Source: JAAXKN01 sp050259615
GTDB taxonomy: Bacteria > Bacteroidota > Ignavibacteria > Ignavibacteriales > SURF-24
Assembly: GCA_050259615.1 (NCBI GenBank)
Contig: JBLNAZ010000216.1
Location: 1 to 58,137 of the forward strand
Length of the DNA stretch: 58,137 bases
Direction of reading: 5' to 3'
Shown here: positions 16,494 to 25,411 of the stretch, piece after piece
How positions within the stretch are numbered: the stretch's first letter is position 1
How the letters are laid out: the number at the start of each line of letters is the position of its first letter
Program-made: the position numbers and the translations under genes
The notes under the pieces: generated by a model
Database searches by the model: none
The model's input: the letters and a program-made list of their open reading frames with translations, nothing else
Told to the model about the DNA's origin: nothing

Positions 16494-17141
16494 ATGACGA
16501 AGTACGGTTATTCCACAATTGGCATTGTATCAATTATCGTTTTTATTCTGGCCGGGACAGGGATTCTAGTCCACAATAATTTCTTCAAATTTTTTCTTAT
16601 TGCTCTGGGCGCTCTGCTGCTTATATTTACGCTGTATTTTTTCAGGGATCCTGAAAGAGTCTCCCCTCAAAAGGAAAATGCCGTAATTTCGCCCGCAGAC
16701 GGAACAGTTCTGCTCGTAAAGGAAGTATTTGACGACAAATACATTAAGGACAAGGCATGGCAGATCTCGATCTTCATGTCGCCTTTGAATGTCCACGTTA
16801 ACCGTATTCCGATTGACGGAAGGGTGGAATACCTGAAGTACATACATGGAGAATATCTGATTGCAAGCCACGACAAGGCTTCAGAAAAAAACGAGCGGGC
16901 TGAGTTCGGAATCAGTTCAAAGTTCGGGAAAGTATTTTTTACGCAGGTAGCCGGATATGTTGCGCGCAGGATTGTATATGAGATAAAGCCGGGAGACGAA
17001 GTTAAAATGGGAGAAAGGTTCGGCATGATCCGCTTCGGCAGCCGCGTGGATGTAGTGGTTCCGATACAATGGCAGGTGAAGGTGAAAAAAGGAGACAATG
17101 TCACTGCCGGTGAAACAATTTTATTTGAGTATCAAAAATAA
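16494..17141 (+). CDS. psd: phosphatidylserine decarboxylase, short (PSD-B/archaetidylserine) type
   Basis: 215 residues. Two N-terminal membrane segments (about 8-24 and 32-50) are followed by Y-F-F-R-D-P-E-R, S-P-A-D-G, M-S-P-L-N-V-H-V-N-R and G-D-E-V. The self-cleavage site F-G-S-R-V-D is at Gly182-Ser183, where Ser becomes the pyruvoyl cofactor. It converts phosphatidylserine to phosphatidylethanolamine at the inner membrane. Its TAA overlaps the ATG of pssA (TAATG), so the enzyme and the enzyme that supplies its substrate are translationally coupled. Confidence 0.95.
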   Translation: MTKYGYSTIGIVSIIVFILAGTGILVHNNFFKFFLIALGALLLIFTLYFFRDPERVSPQKENAVISPADGTVLLVKEVFDDKYIKDKAWQISIFMSPLNVHVNRIPIDGRVEYLKYIHGEYLIASHDKASEKNERAEFGISSKFGKVFFTQVAGYVARRIVYEIKPGDEVKMGERFGMIRFGSRVDVVVPIQWQVKVKKGDNVTAGETILFEYQK

Positions 17142-17899
17142 TGAGAAATATCAGAATAACACGCTCTGTAATCCCTAACCTGTTTACTTCACTGAACATG
17201 TTCAGCGGTTTTGTATCCATAATCTATTCCAGCGAACAGGATTACATGAAAGCGGCAATGTTTATAATAATAGGAGCCGTATTTGATGCTCTTGACGGCA
17301 TCATGGCCCGCCTTACTCATTCAAGCAGTGAGTTTGGCGTTGAGCTTGATTCGCTTTCCGACCTGGTTAGCTTCGGCGTTGCTCCTGCTTTTCTAATTTA
17401 CCACTCGTATCTGAACCAGTTTGGTGCCTGGGGTATCGTCATCAGCTCACTGCTTATGGTTTTTGGCGGACTTCGCCTTGCACGCTTTAATGTGCAGCTT
17501 GTAGGCTTTGATAAATCCTATTTTACAGGGCTTCCAATTCCCTCTTCTGCAATTACAATTGCCGCATTCGTACTGGTTTACTTTAACGGGCATTCTTACA
17601 AAGAACCTTTCGATACTTATATAATTCCGCTTGTAATTCTTCTTTCGCTTCTCATGGTCAGCAAGATCAGATATGAGACGCTGCCGAAGTTTTCTTTGAA
17701 GGGAATTAAAGAAAGGCCACTTTCTTTTGCTTTTGTGGTGATTTCACTCTTAATTATCATCGCTACACAAGGCAAAGCCCTTTTCTATGTATTTATTTTT
17801 ATGATTCTTATTGGTATTTTCAGACATGCATTTTCCCTTGCCTTTAAGACCGGTAAGAGCAGAAAAGTAAGCCCGAGAGAAGCCGGCAGTAAAGAATAG
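17141..17899 (+). CDS. pssA: CDP-diacylglycerol-serine O-phosphatidyltransferase
   Basis: 252 residues with several membrane helices. The CDP-alcohol phosphatidyltransferase motif D-A-L-D-G-I-M-A-R followed by G-V-E-L-D-S-L-S-D is complete (residues about 47-72). The opening I-P-N-L-F-T-S-L-N-M-F-S-G is typical of PssA. It makes phosphatidylserine from CDP-diacylglycerol and serine in the inner membrane. Coupled to psd upstream. The C-terminus is a basic tail. Confidence 0.95.
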   Translation: MRNIRITRSVIPNLFTSLNMFSGFVSIIYSSEQDYMKAAMFIIIGAVFDALDGIMARLTHSSSEFGVELDSLSDLVSFGVAPAFLIYHSYLNQFGAWGIVISSLLMVFGGLRLARFNVQLVGFDKSYFTGLPIPSSAITIAAFVLVYFNGHSYKEPFDTYIIPLVILLSLLMVSKIRYETLPKFSLKGIKERPLSFAFVVISLLIIIATQGKALFYVFIFMILIGIFRHAFSLAFKTGKSRKVSPREAGSKE

Positions 17900-17973
17900 C
17901 ATCCTTTGACTATTCAAAAAAACTAGGGAAAATGCATTATTACTGGTCAAAGCATAATAAATGAGGAAACAAA

Positions 17974-18225
17974 TTGTATAAAGCGACTGTTATAGTAAAA
18001 AGAAGACCTTCAATCCTGGATCCGCAGGGAAAAGCCGTGGAACAGGGTGCTAAAATGCTTGGATTCAATAATATACAGCAGACACGAATTGGCAAATATA
18101 TTGAATTTTATGTTAACGTGGATGATTTGAAGACAGCAGAGAAAGAGGTGAGTGAATACTCAACGAAGCTGCTTTCAAATCCGATAATGGAGGATTTTGA
18201 ATTTACTTTGGAAGAGGTAAAATGA
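17974..18225 (+). CDS. purS: phosphoribosylformylglycinamidine synthase subunit PurS
   Basis: 83 residues, normal PurS size. Y-K-A-T-V-I-V-K-R-R-P-S-I-L-D-P-Q-G-K-A-V is the family's opening and L-L-S-N-P-I-M-E-D-F its end. PurS bridges PurL and PurQ in the small-subunit form of FGAM synthase. The start is TTG with GAGGAA upstream at 17963. The last four bases overlap the ATG of purQ. Confidence 0.95.
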   Translation: MYKATVIVKRRPSILDPQGKAVEQGAKMLGFNNIQQTRIGKYIEFYVNVDDLKTAEKEVSEYSTKLLSNPIMEDFEFTLEEVK

Positions 18226-18923
18226 AGCCTAAATTTGGTGTAGTGGTATTTCCGGGTTCTAATTGTGATCATGATGCATATTACGCTTTGAAGAAAAAGC
18301 TTGGATACGATGTTACTTTCCTGTGGCATAAAGACAGAGATTTGGAGAACAGCGATGCCATTATTCTGCCAGGAGGTTTTTCGTACGGAGATTATCTAAG
18401 AACAGGTTCTATTGCCCGATTCTCCCCCATTATGGAGAAGGTAATTTCCTTTGCACATAATGGCGGCGTGGTAATCGGAATTTGCAACGGATTCCAGATT
18501 CTGCTCGAGGCCGGCCTGCTGCCTGGTGTTATGGTTAAGAATAATTCACTGAAATTTGTGTGTAAAGATGCATATCTTAAGGTGGAAAACCCGGATACAA
18601 TTTTTACCGGTTTTCTGAATGAAAAGCGGGTCTTGAAATTTCCGGTTGCGCATGGCGAAGGTAATTATTTTGCAGATGCCGACACCTTAAGGGGACTTGA
18701 AGATAATAAACAAATCGTTTTTCGGTATTCTTCAGCTGAAGGAGTGGTTTCGGAGGAATATAATCCCAACGGATCTCAGCTTAATATTGCAGGAATTATC
18801 AGCAGGCGCGGCAATATACTTGGCATGATGCCTCATCCTGAACGAGCCTGCGATCCCCTGCTCGGGAAAACTGACGGAACTTTTTTGTTTCAATCTGTAG
18901 CTGAACATATGGTGAATGTTTAG
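18222..18923 (+). CDS. purQ: phosphoribosylformylglycinamidine synthase subunit PurQ
   Basis: 233 residues, a class I glutamine amidotransferase. V-V-F-P-G-S-N-C-D, the nucleophile elbow G-I-C-N-G-F-Q-I-L (Cys near residue 88), and the late M-M-P-H-P-E-R-A with catalytic His/Glu are all present. It releases ammonia from glutamine for PurL. Overlaps purS by four bases (ATGA). purL is not in the window. Confidence 0.97.
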   Translation: MKPKFGVVVFPGSNCDHDAYYALKKKLGYDVTFLWHKDRDLENSDAIILPGGFSYGDYLRTGSIARFSPIMEKVISFAHNGGVVIGICNGFQILLEAGLLPGVMVKNNSLKFVCKDAYLKVENPDTIFTGFLNEKRVLKFPVAHGEGNYFADADTLRGLEDNKQIVFRYSSAEGVVSEEYNPNGSQLNIAGIISRRGNILGMMPHPERACDPLLGKTDGTFLFQSVAEHMVNV

Positions 18924-19023
18924 CTGAATAGATAACTGAAAGCTGCAATTGTGTGATAATTATGAAAATAAACAGAAACTGCAGTAATAAGAATAATATT
19001 TTACTAGAAAGGATCTAAGAATT

Positions 19024-19293
19024 ATGTTTGGAAATCTTGGCGCAGGCGAAATAATACTCATAATACTGGTAATTCTTATATTTTTCGGGCCCAAAAAAAT
19101 TCCCGAAATTGCACAGGGTATCGGTAAGGGAATGAGAGAGTTCAAAAAAGCGATGCGTGACGTGGAAGACGGCCTGAAGAATGAAACTCCAGCAGCTCCT
19201 GCTGAAACAAAAGTTCTTGAGCCGAAGTCTGAAGGCGTTAAATTACCTGAGGTTATGCAGCAGCAGACCAAAGCTCCCGAAGAGGGCAAATAA
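19024..19293 (+). CDS. tatA: twin-arginine translocase subunit TatA (copy 1)
   Basis: 89 residues. An N-terminal membrane helix (about 8-21) ends F-F-G-P-K-K-I-P-E, the TatA/E hallmark, followed by an amphipathic helix G-I-G-K-G-M-R-E-F-K-K-A and a polar tail rich in Ala/Pro/Glu. TatA oligomers form the passage for folded Tat substrates in the inner membrane. A second, shorter copy follows 126 bases downstream. tatC is not seen nearby. Confidence 0.95.
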   Translation: MFGNLGAGEIILIILVILIFFGPKKIPEIAQGIGKGMREFKKAMRDVEDGLKNETPAAPAETKVLEPKSEGVKLPEVMQQQTKAPEEGK

Positions 19294-19419
19294 GAGATTT
19301 TTTTTTAGAAAATACACTTTCGGAATTTCAGGCAGATTCGACTTAAATACCGCTGCATATGGCGGGTTATTTTTGTATCTGCATGGTATTTCCAAAATCA
19401 AACAAAACGAGGCTAAAAG

Positions 19420-19611
19420 ATGTTTGGCAATTTAGGAACCGCTGAAATAGTAATTATCATACTGGTTATTCTTATATTCTTTGGGGCAAAGAAGATCCCT
19501 GAACTCGCACAGGGGGTAGGAAAAGGAATGAAGGAATTTAAGAAGGCGCTGAAAGATGTTGACGAGGATTCAAAGAGCACCCCGGAAAACAAAGAAGAGA
19601 AAAAATCCTGA
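19420..19611 (+). CDS. tatA: twin-arginine translocase subunit TatA (copy 2)
   Basis: 63 residues, nearly identical to copy 1 through the membrane helix and amphipathic helix (M-F-G-N-L-G shared). It has F-F-G-A-K-K-I-P-E in place of the P-K-K form and a much shorter, charged tail. A tandem duplication followed by tail divergence is the simplest reading. GAGG precedes the ATG. gatA begins 15 bases downstream, so it may be co-transcribed. Confidence 0.94.
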   Translation: MFGNLGTAEIVIIILVILIFFGAKKIPELAQGVGKGMKEFKKALKDVDEDSKSTPENKEEKKS

Positions 19612-19626
19612 TATAATATTCCTTTT

Positions 19627-21084
19627 ATGACTATAGACTCAAACGGATATAAGGATTATTTCGAAAAGATCGAAATGCTGAAAAGCGGCCGCCTTTCTCT
19701 TCAAGGGAACGTGCGCTATTTCCTTGACAGGATCAGCAAACAAAAACATCTTAACGCATTCAATTCTGTTTTTGAAGAAGATGCCCTCCTTCAGGCAGAA
19801 ATAGTTTCAGCAAAGATTAAAGCAGGAACGCACGGAAAACTTGCAGGAATGGTTGTTGCCATAAAAGATGTTCTGGCTTTGAAGGACAAGCCTCTTACCT
19901 GCTCTTCAGCCATGCTGAAAAATTTCACGTCTTTATATACTGCAGCAGCTGTAAAAAAACTTCTTGAAGAAGATGCAATAATTATCGGCAAAACTAACTG
20001 CGATGAATTTGCCATGGGCTCCTCAAATGAAAATTCCGCCTTCGGAGCTGTATTAAATCCTGTTGACAACTCACGCGTTCCAGGCGGATCAAGCGGCGGC
20101 GCTGCTGCTGCAATGGCCGCAGGACTTTGCGACGTGTCGATCGGAACTGATACCGGAGGTTCAATCCGTCAGCCGGCATCTTTCTGCGGAGTCCTGGGAC
20201 TTAAACCCACATATGGCAGAGTCTCCAGGTCTGGACTAACCGCATTTGCATCATCTTTTGATTCAATAGGCGCTTTTGCCAGCAATATTTCAGACATTGC
20301 TATTGTTATGGAAGTAATTTCCGGGCGTGACGGTTCTGATGCCACGAGCTCACGCATGGAAGTTCCTGAATTCTCACGTCTTCTGGATGAAATCGATATT
20401 ACAAAGGAAGGATATTCAGGAAAACCGCGCATCGGGATTCCGAAGGAATATTTTGCTGAAGGCTTGAACGACGAGGTAAGAAATGTAATTGAAGGTGTGA
20501 TTTTCGAAATAAAACAAAAGGGCTTTGATGTCCGGGAAATCAGCCTTCCAAATACCCCTTATTCCATCGCTGCATATTATATTCTTACAACTGCTGAAGC
20601 ATCTTCAAATCTGGCCCGGTACGACGGTGCAAGATACGGCTTTAGAAATCCTGAAAGCCATACACTCCATGATATGTATACAGGATCGCGCTCTGAAGGA
20701 TTCGGCACAGAAGTAAAAAGACGCATTATGCTCGGGACGTACGTTCTTTCATCCGGTTATTATGATGCCTATTACAGGAAAGCACAAAAGGTACGCAGGC
20801 TTCTGAAAAATGATTTCGACACAGCTTTTGGTGAGATTGATCTTATCCTTACCCCCACGGCTCCTGCTACCGCATTTAAACTAGGCGAGAAGTCGAGTAA
20901 TCCTCTTGAAATGTATTTGAACGATATTTATACAACTTCAGCTAATCTTGCCGGAATTCCCGGAATAAGTGTGCCTGTTGGATTTGACAGCCAGGGCCTG
21001 CCTGTTGGAATGCAACTCATGGCAAATCAGTTCGATGAACTGACGCTTATGAGAATGTGCCGTTATTTATCTAAAGTAATTTAG
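19627..21084 (+). CDS. gatA: Asp-tRNA(Asn)/Glu-tRNA(Gln) amidotransferase subunit A
   Basis: 485 residues, full GatA length. The amidase signature is intact: catalytic Lys in V-A-I-K-D-V-L, then G-G-S-S-G-G-A-A-A-A and D-T-G-G-S-I-R-Q-P-A-S-F-C-G with the cis-Ser/Ser pair. It supplies ammonia from glutamine to transamidate misacylated Glu-tRNA(Gln) or Asp-tRNA(Asn) with GatB and GatC, which are not in the window. It follows the tatA pair closely. Confidence 0.97.
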   Translation: MTIDSNGYKDYFEKIEMLKSGRLSLQGNVRYFLDRISKQKHLNAFNSVFEEDALLQAEIVSAKIKAGTHGKLAGMVVAIKDVLALKDKPLTCSSAMLKNFTSLYTAAAVKKLLEEDAIIIGKTNCDEFAMGSSNENSAFGAVLNPVDNSRVPGGSSGGAAAAMAAGLCDVSIGTDTGGSIRQPASFCGVLGLKPTYGRVSRSGLTAFASSFDSIGAFASNISDIAIVMEVISGRDGSDATSSRMEVPEFSRLLDEIDITKEGYSGKPRIGIPKEYFAEGLNDEVRNVIEGVIFEIKQKGFDVREISLPNTPYSIAAYYILTTAEASSNLARYDGARYGFRNPESHTLHDMYTGSRSEGFGTEVKRRIMLGTYVLSSGYYDAYYRKAQKVRRLLKNDFDTAFGEIDLILTPTAPATAFKLGEKSSNPLEMYLNDIYTTSANLAGIPGISVPVGFDSQGLPVGMQLMANQFDELTLMRMCRYLSKVI

Positions 21085-21214
21085 CTAGTAATAAAAAGAA
21101 TCTGTATTTGCTTATTAGCTGTCATAAGTCGCATAAGAAAACACAGAGATTTTGAAAAGTAATTATTCAGAATTGTCACGCTCAGGCATAATTACACACT
21201 GCCAGGTCAAGCAG

Positions 21215-21454
21215 CTAATTAAACCTTCCCTGAAACTGAAGCATCGATTTAATTTCCAGGTACTTATCTTCCGCTTCATGGTAACTTGTAAACTCAAAAC
21301 TCTTTCTCTTTTTGAAAAGGTAAAGGATATACTTTTTCATTATCACAAGATACTTGCCGTCATTTTTGACAAGTTTGACAGAGGTATTTCTGAAATAATA
21401 ATAATGCAGAATTTCAGACTCACTCTTTTCTAAATCCGCTGCGACCTCATTCAT
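21215..21454 (-). CDS. hypothetical small protein
   Basis: 79 residues, charged and Lys/Tyr/Phe-rich (Y-L-V-I-M-K-K-Y-I-L-Y-L-F-K-K-R-K then F-T-S-Y-H-E-A-E). AGGGGAG precedes the ATG at good spacing, and the frame has plausible codon use, which favours a real gene. It lies in the gap between gatA and sucD on the opposite strand. No family is recognised. Confidence 0.5.
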   Translation of the reverse strand: MNEVAADLEKSESEILHYYYFRNTSVKLVKNDGKYLVIMKKYILYLFKKRKSFEFTSYHEAEDKYLEIKSMLQFQGRFN

Positions 21455-21799
21455 TGCTCCCCTCTGGCTAATGATTTGGTATTAATACTAAACAGCATTA
21501 AAAGAAAAACGGAACAAACATTTTTCTTTTAATAAGTTATCAGATATTAATTAAAATGCAAGAAATAATTTTACCCGGAGTTAAAAAGTTTCTCTGACTG
21601 AAAGTTCTGTTGATATGGATCAACATTTTTCCGAGTCCTGCGGGCAATATATAATCATCCTGACATGCATCTCTTTTTTGAAGATTTCCGGCACAATTTC
21701 CACCGGTGCCAGTATAAGAACATTTAGCATTTATGTACGAGAATCCTTATCTTTACTGAAATCAAAAACAAGTTTGTTATACATAATAAGGGAATCAAA
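21455..21799. other. intergenic region upstream of sucD, with a 13-base inverted repeat
   Basis: Contains a perfect AT-rich inverted repeat, arms 21497-21509 and 21521-21533 (ATTAAAAGAAAAA and complement), with an 11-base loop. It could be a weak terminator or a protein site. The remaining 260 bases carry an open frame from 21615 that overlaps the sucD start and has no ribosome site, so I read it as sucD leader rather than a gene. Confidence 0.55.
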
Positions 21800-22975
21800 A
21801 TGAGTATACTTGTTGATAACAAAACACGTCTGGTAGTTCAGGGGATAACCGGAGGCGAAGGTTCATTCCACACACAGCAGATGGTTGAATATGGCACAAA
21901 TGTGGTTGCTGGAGTAACTCCGGGAAAAGGAGGACAGAAATTTGAAGGCATTCCGATTTATAACACTGTAGAAGAAGCAGTTAAAGCACAGAAAGCAAAC
22001 GCATCTGTAATATTTGTTCCGCCGGCATTTGCAGCAGATGCCATTCTTGAGGCAGCAAACGCAGGAATTAAACTGATCATCTGCATTACCGAAGGAATTC
22101 CTGCTGCAGATATGGTAAAAGTATACAATTCCATAAAGACTAAGGGCGTACGCCTTGTTGGGCCTAACTGCCCCGGAGTTATTTCACCGGGAAAGGCTAA
22201 GATCGGTATTATGCCGGGCTTTATTCATAGAGCCGGTAAAGTCGGCGTTGTTTCACGCAGCGGCACTCTCACCTATGAAGCTGTCAAGCAGTTAAGCGAT
22301 CTTAAGATCGGCCAGTCAACTTGCGTCGGCATCGGAGGAGATCCGGTTATTGGTTCCCAGTTTATTGATATCATAAAACTTTTTAATGAAGATCCCGGAA
22401 CCGAGGGCATTATAATGATAGGTGAAATCGGCGGAAGTGCCGAGGAAGAAGCAGCAGACTACATAAAGAAATTTGTCAAAAAACCGGTTGTTGGTTTTAT
22501 TGCAGGCCGCACAGCTCCTGCCGGCAGAAGAATGGGCCACGCAGGTGCAATTATCTCCGGCGGCAAAGGTACTGCATCTGAAAAGATGGCAGCTATGAAA
22601 AAAGCAGGAATAAAAGTTGCTGAATCCCCCGCTGAAATTGGTGTTACAATGCAGAAGGCTTTGCAGCAGGCAAAGTCAAAACTTTTGGCAAAGCCCGCAG
22701 TTAAAGCTGCTGTAAAGACTGCCCCAAAGGCATCAGTAAAAGCAAAAGCTCCTGTAAAAGCAAAAGCTCCTGTAAAAGCTAAAGCTCCACAGGCAAAAGC
22801 AAAAGCTCCAGCAAAAACTAAGGCTCCTGCTAAAACTAAAACTGCCGCAAAGACAAAAACAACTGTAAAAGCCTACGTAAAACCTAAGACTGCAGTTATG
22901 GCTAAGGCAAAGGTAAAACCGGCTGGAAAAGTTAAAAAGGCAGTAAAGGCCAGAACAGTTTCAAGAAAAAAATAA
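21800..22975 (+). CDS. sucD: succinyl-CoA ligase alpha subunit with a histone H1-like C-terminal tail
   Basis: 391 residues; ordinary SucD is about 290. Residues 1-290 are a complete subunit: V-Q-G-I-T-G-G-E-G CoA-binding loop, G-P-N-C-P-G-V-I-S-P, and the active phospho-His at about 247 in R-M-G-H-A-G-A. It couples succinyl-CoA cleavage to nucleoside triphosphate synthesis in the TCA cycle, with SucC (not in window). Residues 291-391 add a tail of Lys, Ala, Pro, Thr and Val with about 32 Lys and no acidic residue, built on K-A-K-A-P-V repeats like histone H1 or Hc1 tails. There is no frameshift at the junction. ndk follows immediately. The function of the tail is unknown. Confidence 0.95.
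   Translation: MSILVDNKTRLVVQGITGGEGSFHTQQMVEYGTNVVAGVTPGKGGQKFEGIPIYNTVEEAVKAQKANASVIFVPPAFAADAILEAANAGIKLIICITEGIPAADMVKVYNSIKTKGVRLVGPNCPGVISPGKAKIGIMPGFIHRAGKVGVVSRSGTLTYEAVKQLSDLKIGQSTCVGIGGDPVIGSQFIDIIKLFNEDPGTEGIIMIGEIGGSAEEEAADYIKKFVKKPVVGFIAGRTAPAGRRMGHAGAIISGGKGTASEKMAAMKKAGIKVAESPAEIGVTMQKALQQAKSKLLAKPAVKAAVKTAPKASVKAKAPVKAKAPVKAKAPQAKAKAPAKTKAPAKTKTAAKTKTTVKAYVKPKTAVMAKAKVKPAGKVKKAVKARTVSRKK
22736..22789 (+). repeat. three tandem 18-base repeats in the sucD tail
   Basis: The unit GTAAAAGCAAAAGCTCCT occurs twice exactly and a third time with two changes, encoding V-K-A-K-A-P. Looser copies continue to about 22850. They mark recent expansion of the tail. Confidence 0.9.
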
Positions 22976-23001
22976 GCAACCTATAATAAAAAGGAGTTAA
23001 T

Positions 23002-23433
23002 TTGACTAACAGAACACTCGCTATATTGAAGCCTGATTGCGTCAGGAAAAATCTTATCGGAGAGGTAATTACCAAGATTACTGAAGCCGGTTTTAAGGTT
23101 AAAGCCATGAAGATGACACGCTTAACCAAAGAATCAGCCGAAGGATTCTATGAAGTACATAAAGAGCGCGGATTTTTTAACGACCTCGTTGAGTTTATGA
23201 TCTCCGGACCATGCGTTCCGATTGCGCTTGAAAAAGAAAATGCAGTTGCCGAATTTAGAAAATTGATCGGCGCTACCGACCCTGCAGAAGCTTCTGAAGG
23301 TACGATCCGCAAACTGTTTGCTGATAGCAAGCAGTACAATATAGTACACGGTTCTGATTCAGATGAGAATGCGGCAAATGAAATTGCCCATTTCTTTTCA
23401 AGAAAAGAATTACTGGAAAATTATAACGACTGA
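23002..23433 (+). CDS. ndk: nucleoside diphosphate kinase
   Basis: 143 residues. R-T-L-A-I-L-K-P-D-C-V-R-K is the family's opening; S-G-P-C-V-P-I-A-L and G-T-I-R follow, and the catalytic His is in N-I-V-H-G-S-D-S. It transfers the gamma-phosphate among nucleotides. Start TTG with AAGGAG at 22991. It is 26 bases behind sucD; succinyl-CoA ligase and Ndk are reported to associate in other bacteria, so co-expression makes sense. The TGA overlaps the next ATG. Confidence 0.97.
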   Translation: MTNRTLAILKPDCVRKNLIGEVITKITEAGFKVKAMKMTRLTKESAEGFYEVHKERGFFNDLVEFMISGPCVPIALEKENAVAEFRKLIGATDPAEASEGTIRKLFADSKQYNIVHGSDSDENAANEIAHFFSRKELLENYND

Positions 23434-23975
23434 TGCCTCTAAAACACTGGAATAGGATTTCTCAGAGGACAGTAATAAAAAATGACCATTGGAGCTACCG
23501 CCTGGATGAGTTTGAAATACAGGGCGGCAGCCGCGGGGAATATCACTATGTACATACCTGCGGCTCTTCAATGGTCATTCCGGTTACAGACAGCGGCAGG
23601 ATTTTGATGGTGAACCAGTTCAGGTATCTGAACCAGAAAGAAAGCCTGGAATTCCCCTGCGGCTCAGTAGAAGAAGGACTTTCTGCCGGGGAAAATGCAA
23701 TCAAGGAATTAAGAGAAGAAACCGGTTTTACAGCCCTGAGGCTTGAAAAAGCAGGTGAGTTTTCTCCCTATACCGGAGCAAGCGATGAGATGTGCACGGT
23801 TTTTATCGCGCGCGGACTTTCCCCGGATCCTTTGAAGGCGGATATTACAGAGGAGTTTGAACTTGTGGAAAAAACTTACTCCGAAATTGAAAGCCTTATT
23901 GAAAGTAATTTCATTTGGGATGGCTTAAGCCTTTCTGCATGGCTGCTCGCAAAAAAGTATTTAAGACAAGAGTAG
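23433..23975 (+). CDS. NUDIX hydrolase (ADP-ribose pyrophosphatase-like)
   Basis: 180 residues. The Nudix box reads G-S-V-E-E-G-L ... K-E-L-R-E-E-T-G-F near residues 80-102: the metal-binding E-E is intact, while the first box Glu is Leu and the Arg is Lys. E-F-P-C-G upstream and the P-Y-T-G-A-S-D-E segment after the box resemble ADP-ribose/sugar-nucleotide hydrolases. It hydrolyses a nucleoside diphosphate linked to another group; the substrate is not clear. The ATG overlaps the ndk stop (TGATG). Confidence 0.85.
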   Translation: MPLKHWNRISQRTVIKNDHWSYRLDEFEIQGGSRGEYHYVHTCGSSMVIPVTDSGRILMVNQFRYLNQKESLEFPCGSVEEGLSAGENAIKELREETGFTALRLEKAGEFSPYTGASDEMCTVFIARGLSPDPLKADITEEFELVEKTYSEIESLIESNFIWDGLSLSAWLLAKKYLRQE

Positions 23976-24018
23976 TTTGTAAATTTCATTTTATAAAGTT
24001 CTTAGAGGCTGAATCAAT

Positions 24019-25266
24019 ATGAAAATATGGCTCTTTGTTTTTGCTTCAATTTTAATTACTACTGCAGTTCATCCGGCAGCACCTTCCCCAAAAGAAAAAA
24101 CAACCGCCGGAGCAGATGTACTGCTGGCTAAGCGCATCGATCTGATAAAAGGCAAGCGCCTTGGCATAGTTACAAACCATTCTGCACTTCTTTCAAACGG
24201 AGTCCACCTCGTAGATACACTCTTTCACAGGAAGGACGTTACAATATCGGCTTTGTTCGGTCCTGAACATGGCATTAGAGGCGATGCACCGGACGGGACA
24301 ACAATTTCCCACGGTAAGGATGCTGGAACAGGTCTTGAAGTCTACTCTTTATATGGCAAGGTTTACAAGCCTACAAAAGATATGCTTAAGAATGTTGATG
24401 TCCTGATCTACGACATTCAGGACGTGGGAGCAAGGTTTTATACTTTCATATCAACACTGTTTTATACCATGCAGGCTGCAGCAGAAAACAATATTCCTGT
24501 TATTGTTCTAGACAGACCCAATCCTATAACAGGAATTAAAGTCGACGGCCCTGTCAGAAAAGAAGATCTTTCCTCTTTCGTTGGCATAGCTCCTATTCCA
24601 GTTATGCACGGTCTTACAACCGGTGAACTGGCTACACTCTTCAATGAATCAGGAATGCTGGGAAAAATTCTTAAGGCTAATCTGACAGTAGTAAAGATGG
24701 AAAACTGGAAAAGAGATTACTACTTCGAGGAAACCGGATTAAATTGGGTAAGACCTTCGCCCAATATTCCCGATCTTGAAACAGCAATTGTTTATCCCGG
24801 TATGTGCCTTATCGAAGGAACAAACGTTTCTGAAGGACGCGGCACACATGCACCATTTCTTACATTCGGAGCAACTTACATAAATTCCGGGGACCTTGCC
24901 GCCGAATTAAAAAAGCTCAATATAAAAGGCGCTGAATTCGAAAAGGCAGAATATACGCCCGTTGAAATACCCAATATGGCAAGTCAGCCAAAGTTTCAGG
25001 GGGAGCACATAAACGGACTTAAAATCAGGGTTACGGACAGAAAGGAATTTGAACCTGTTGAATTCGGAATAAAGCTGATTTATGCCATACATCAGCTTTA
25101 TCCTGATAAGTTCAAATTCAGCGATGCCAGATTTGACCGTCTGTCGGGAGATAAAGCCATAAGAAATGAAATTTTATCGGGTAAAACTGCCGATGATGTC
25201 ATCCGCGGCTGGCAGAAAGAATTAAGCCAGTTTAAGGAATTAAGAAAGAAACACCTGCTTTATTAG
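24019..25266 (+). CDS. exo-beta-N-acetylmuramidase NamZ-like (DUF1343)
   Basis: 415 residues with a Sec signal (about 1-20). The DUF1343 core is clear: L-G-I-V-T-N-H-S-A, F-G-P-E-H-G-I-R-G, Y-D-I-Q-D-V-G-A-R-F-Y-T-F-I-S-T, D-R-P-N-P-I-T-G and W-V-R-P-S-P-N-I-P-D-L. Members of this family (NamZ) remove N-acetylmuramic acid from the non-reducing end of peptidoglycan fragments. It probably acts in the periplasm in wall recycling or scavenging. It follows the NUDIX gene by 43 bases. Confidence 0.9.
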   Translation: MKIWLFVFASILITTAVHPAAPSPKEKTTAGADVLLAKRIDLIKGKRLGIVTNHSALLSNGVHLVDTLFHRKDVTISALFGPEHGIRGDAPDGTTISHGKDAGTGLEVYSLYGKVYKPTKDMLKNVDVLIYDIQDVGARFYTFISTLFYTMQAAAENNIPVIVLDRPNPITGIKVDGPVRKEDLSSFVGIAPIPVMHGLTTGELATLFNESGMLGKILKANLTVVKMENWKRDYYFEETGLNWVRPSPNIPDLETAIVYPGMCLIEGTNVSEGRGTHAPFLTFGATYINSGDLAAELKKLNIKGAEFEKAEYTPVEIPNMASQPKFQGEHINGLKIRVTDRKEFEPVEFGIKLIYAIHQLYPDKFKFSDARFDRLSGDKAIRNEILSGKTADDVIRGWQKELSQFKELRKKHLLY

Positions 25267-25411
25267 TTCCGGTATGCAGTTTACCCGAAACAATACTGCG
25301 ACTCAGGGTGTTTAACACACCGGAAACCCGGCACTTTGATAGATGTGATGCAAATCATATTGTAATTGATTTCATCCGGATTTTGTAAAATATTTAAGGA
25401 AAATGTAAAAA

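Noticed and set aside
21615..21803. 62-codon frame ending over the sucD start
   Set aside because: No ribosome site and low-complexity composition; more likely sucD leader.
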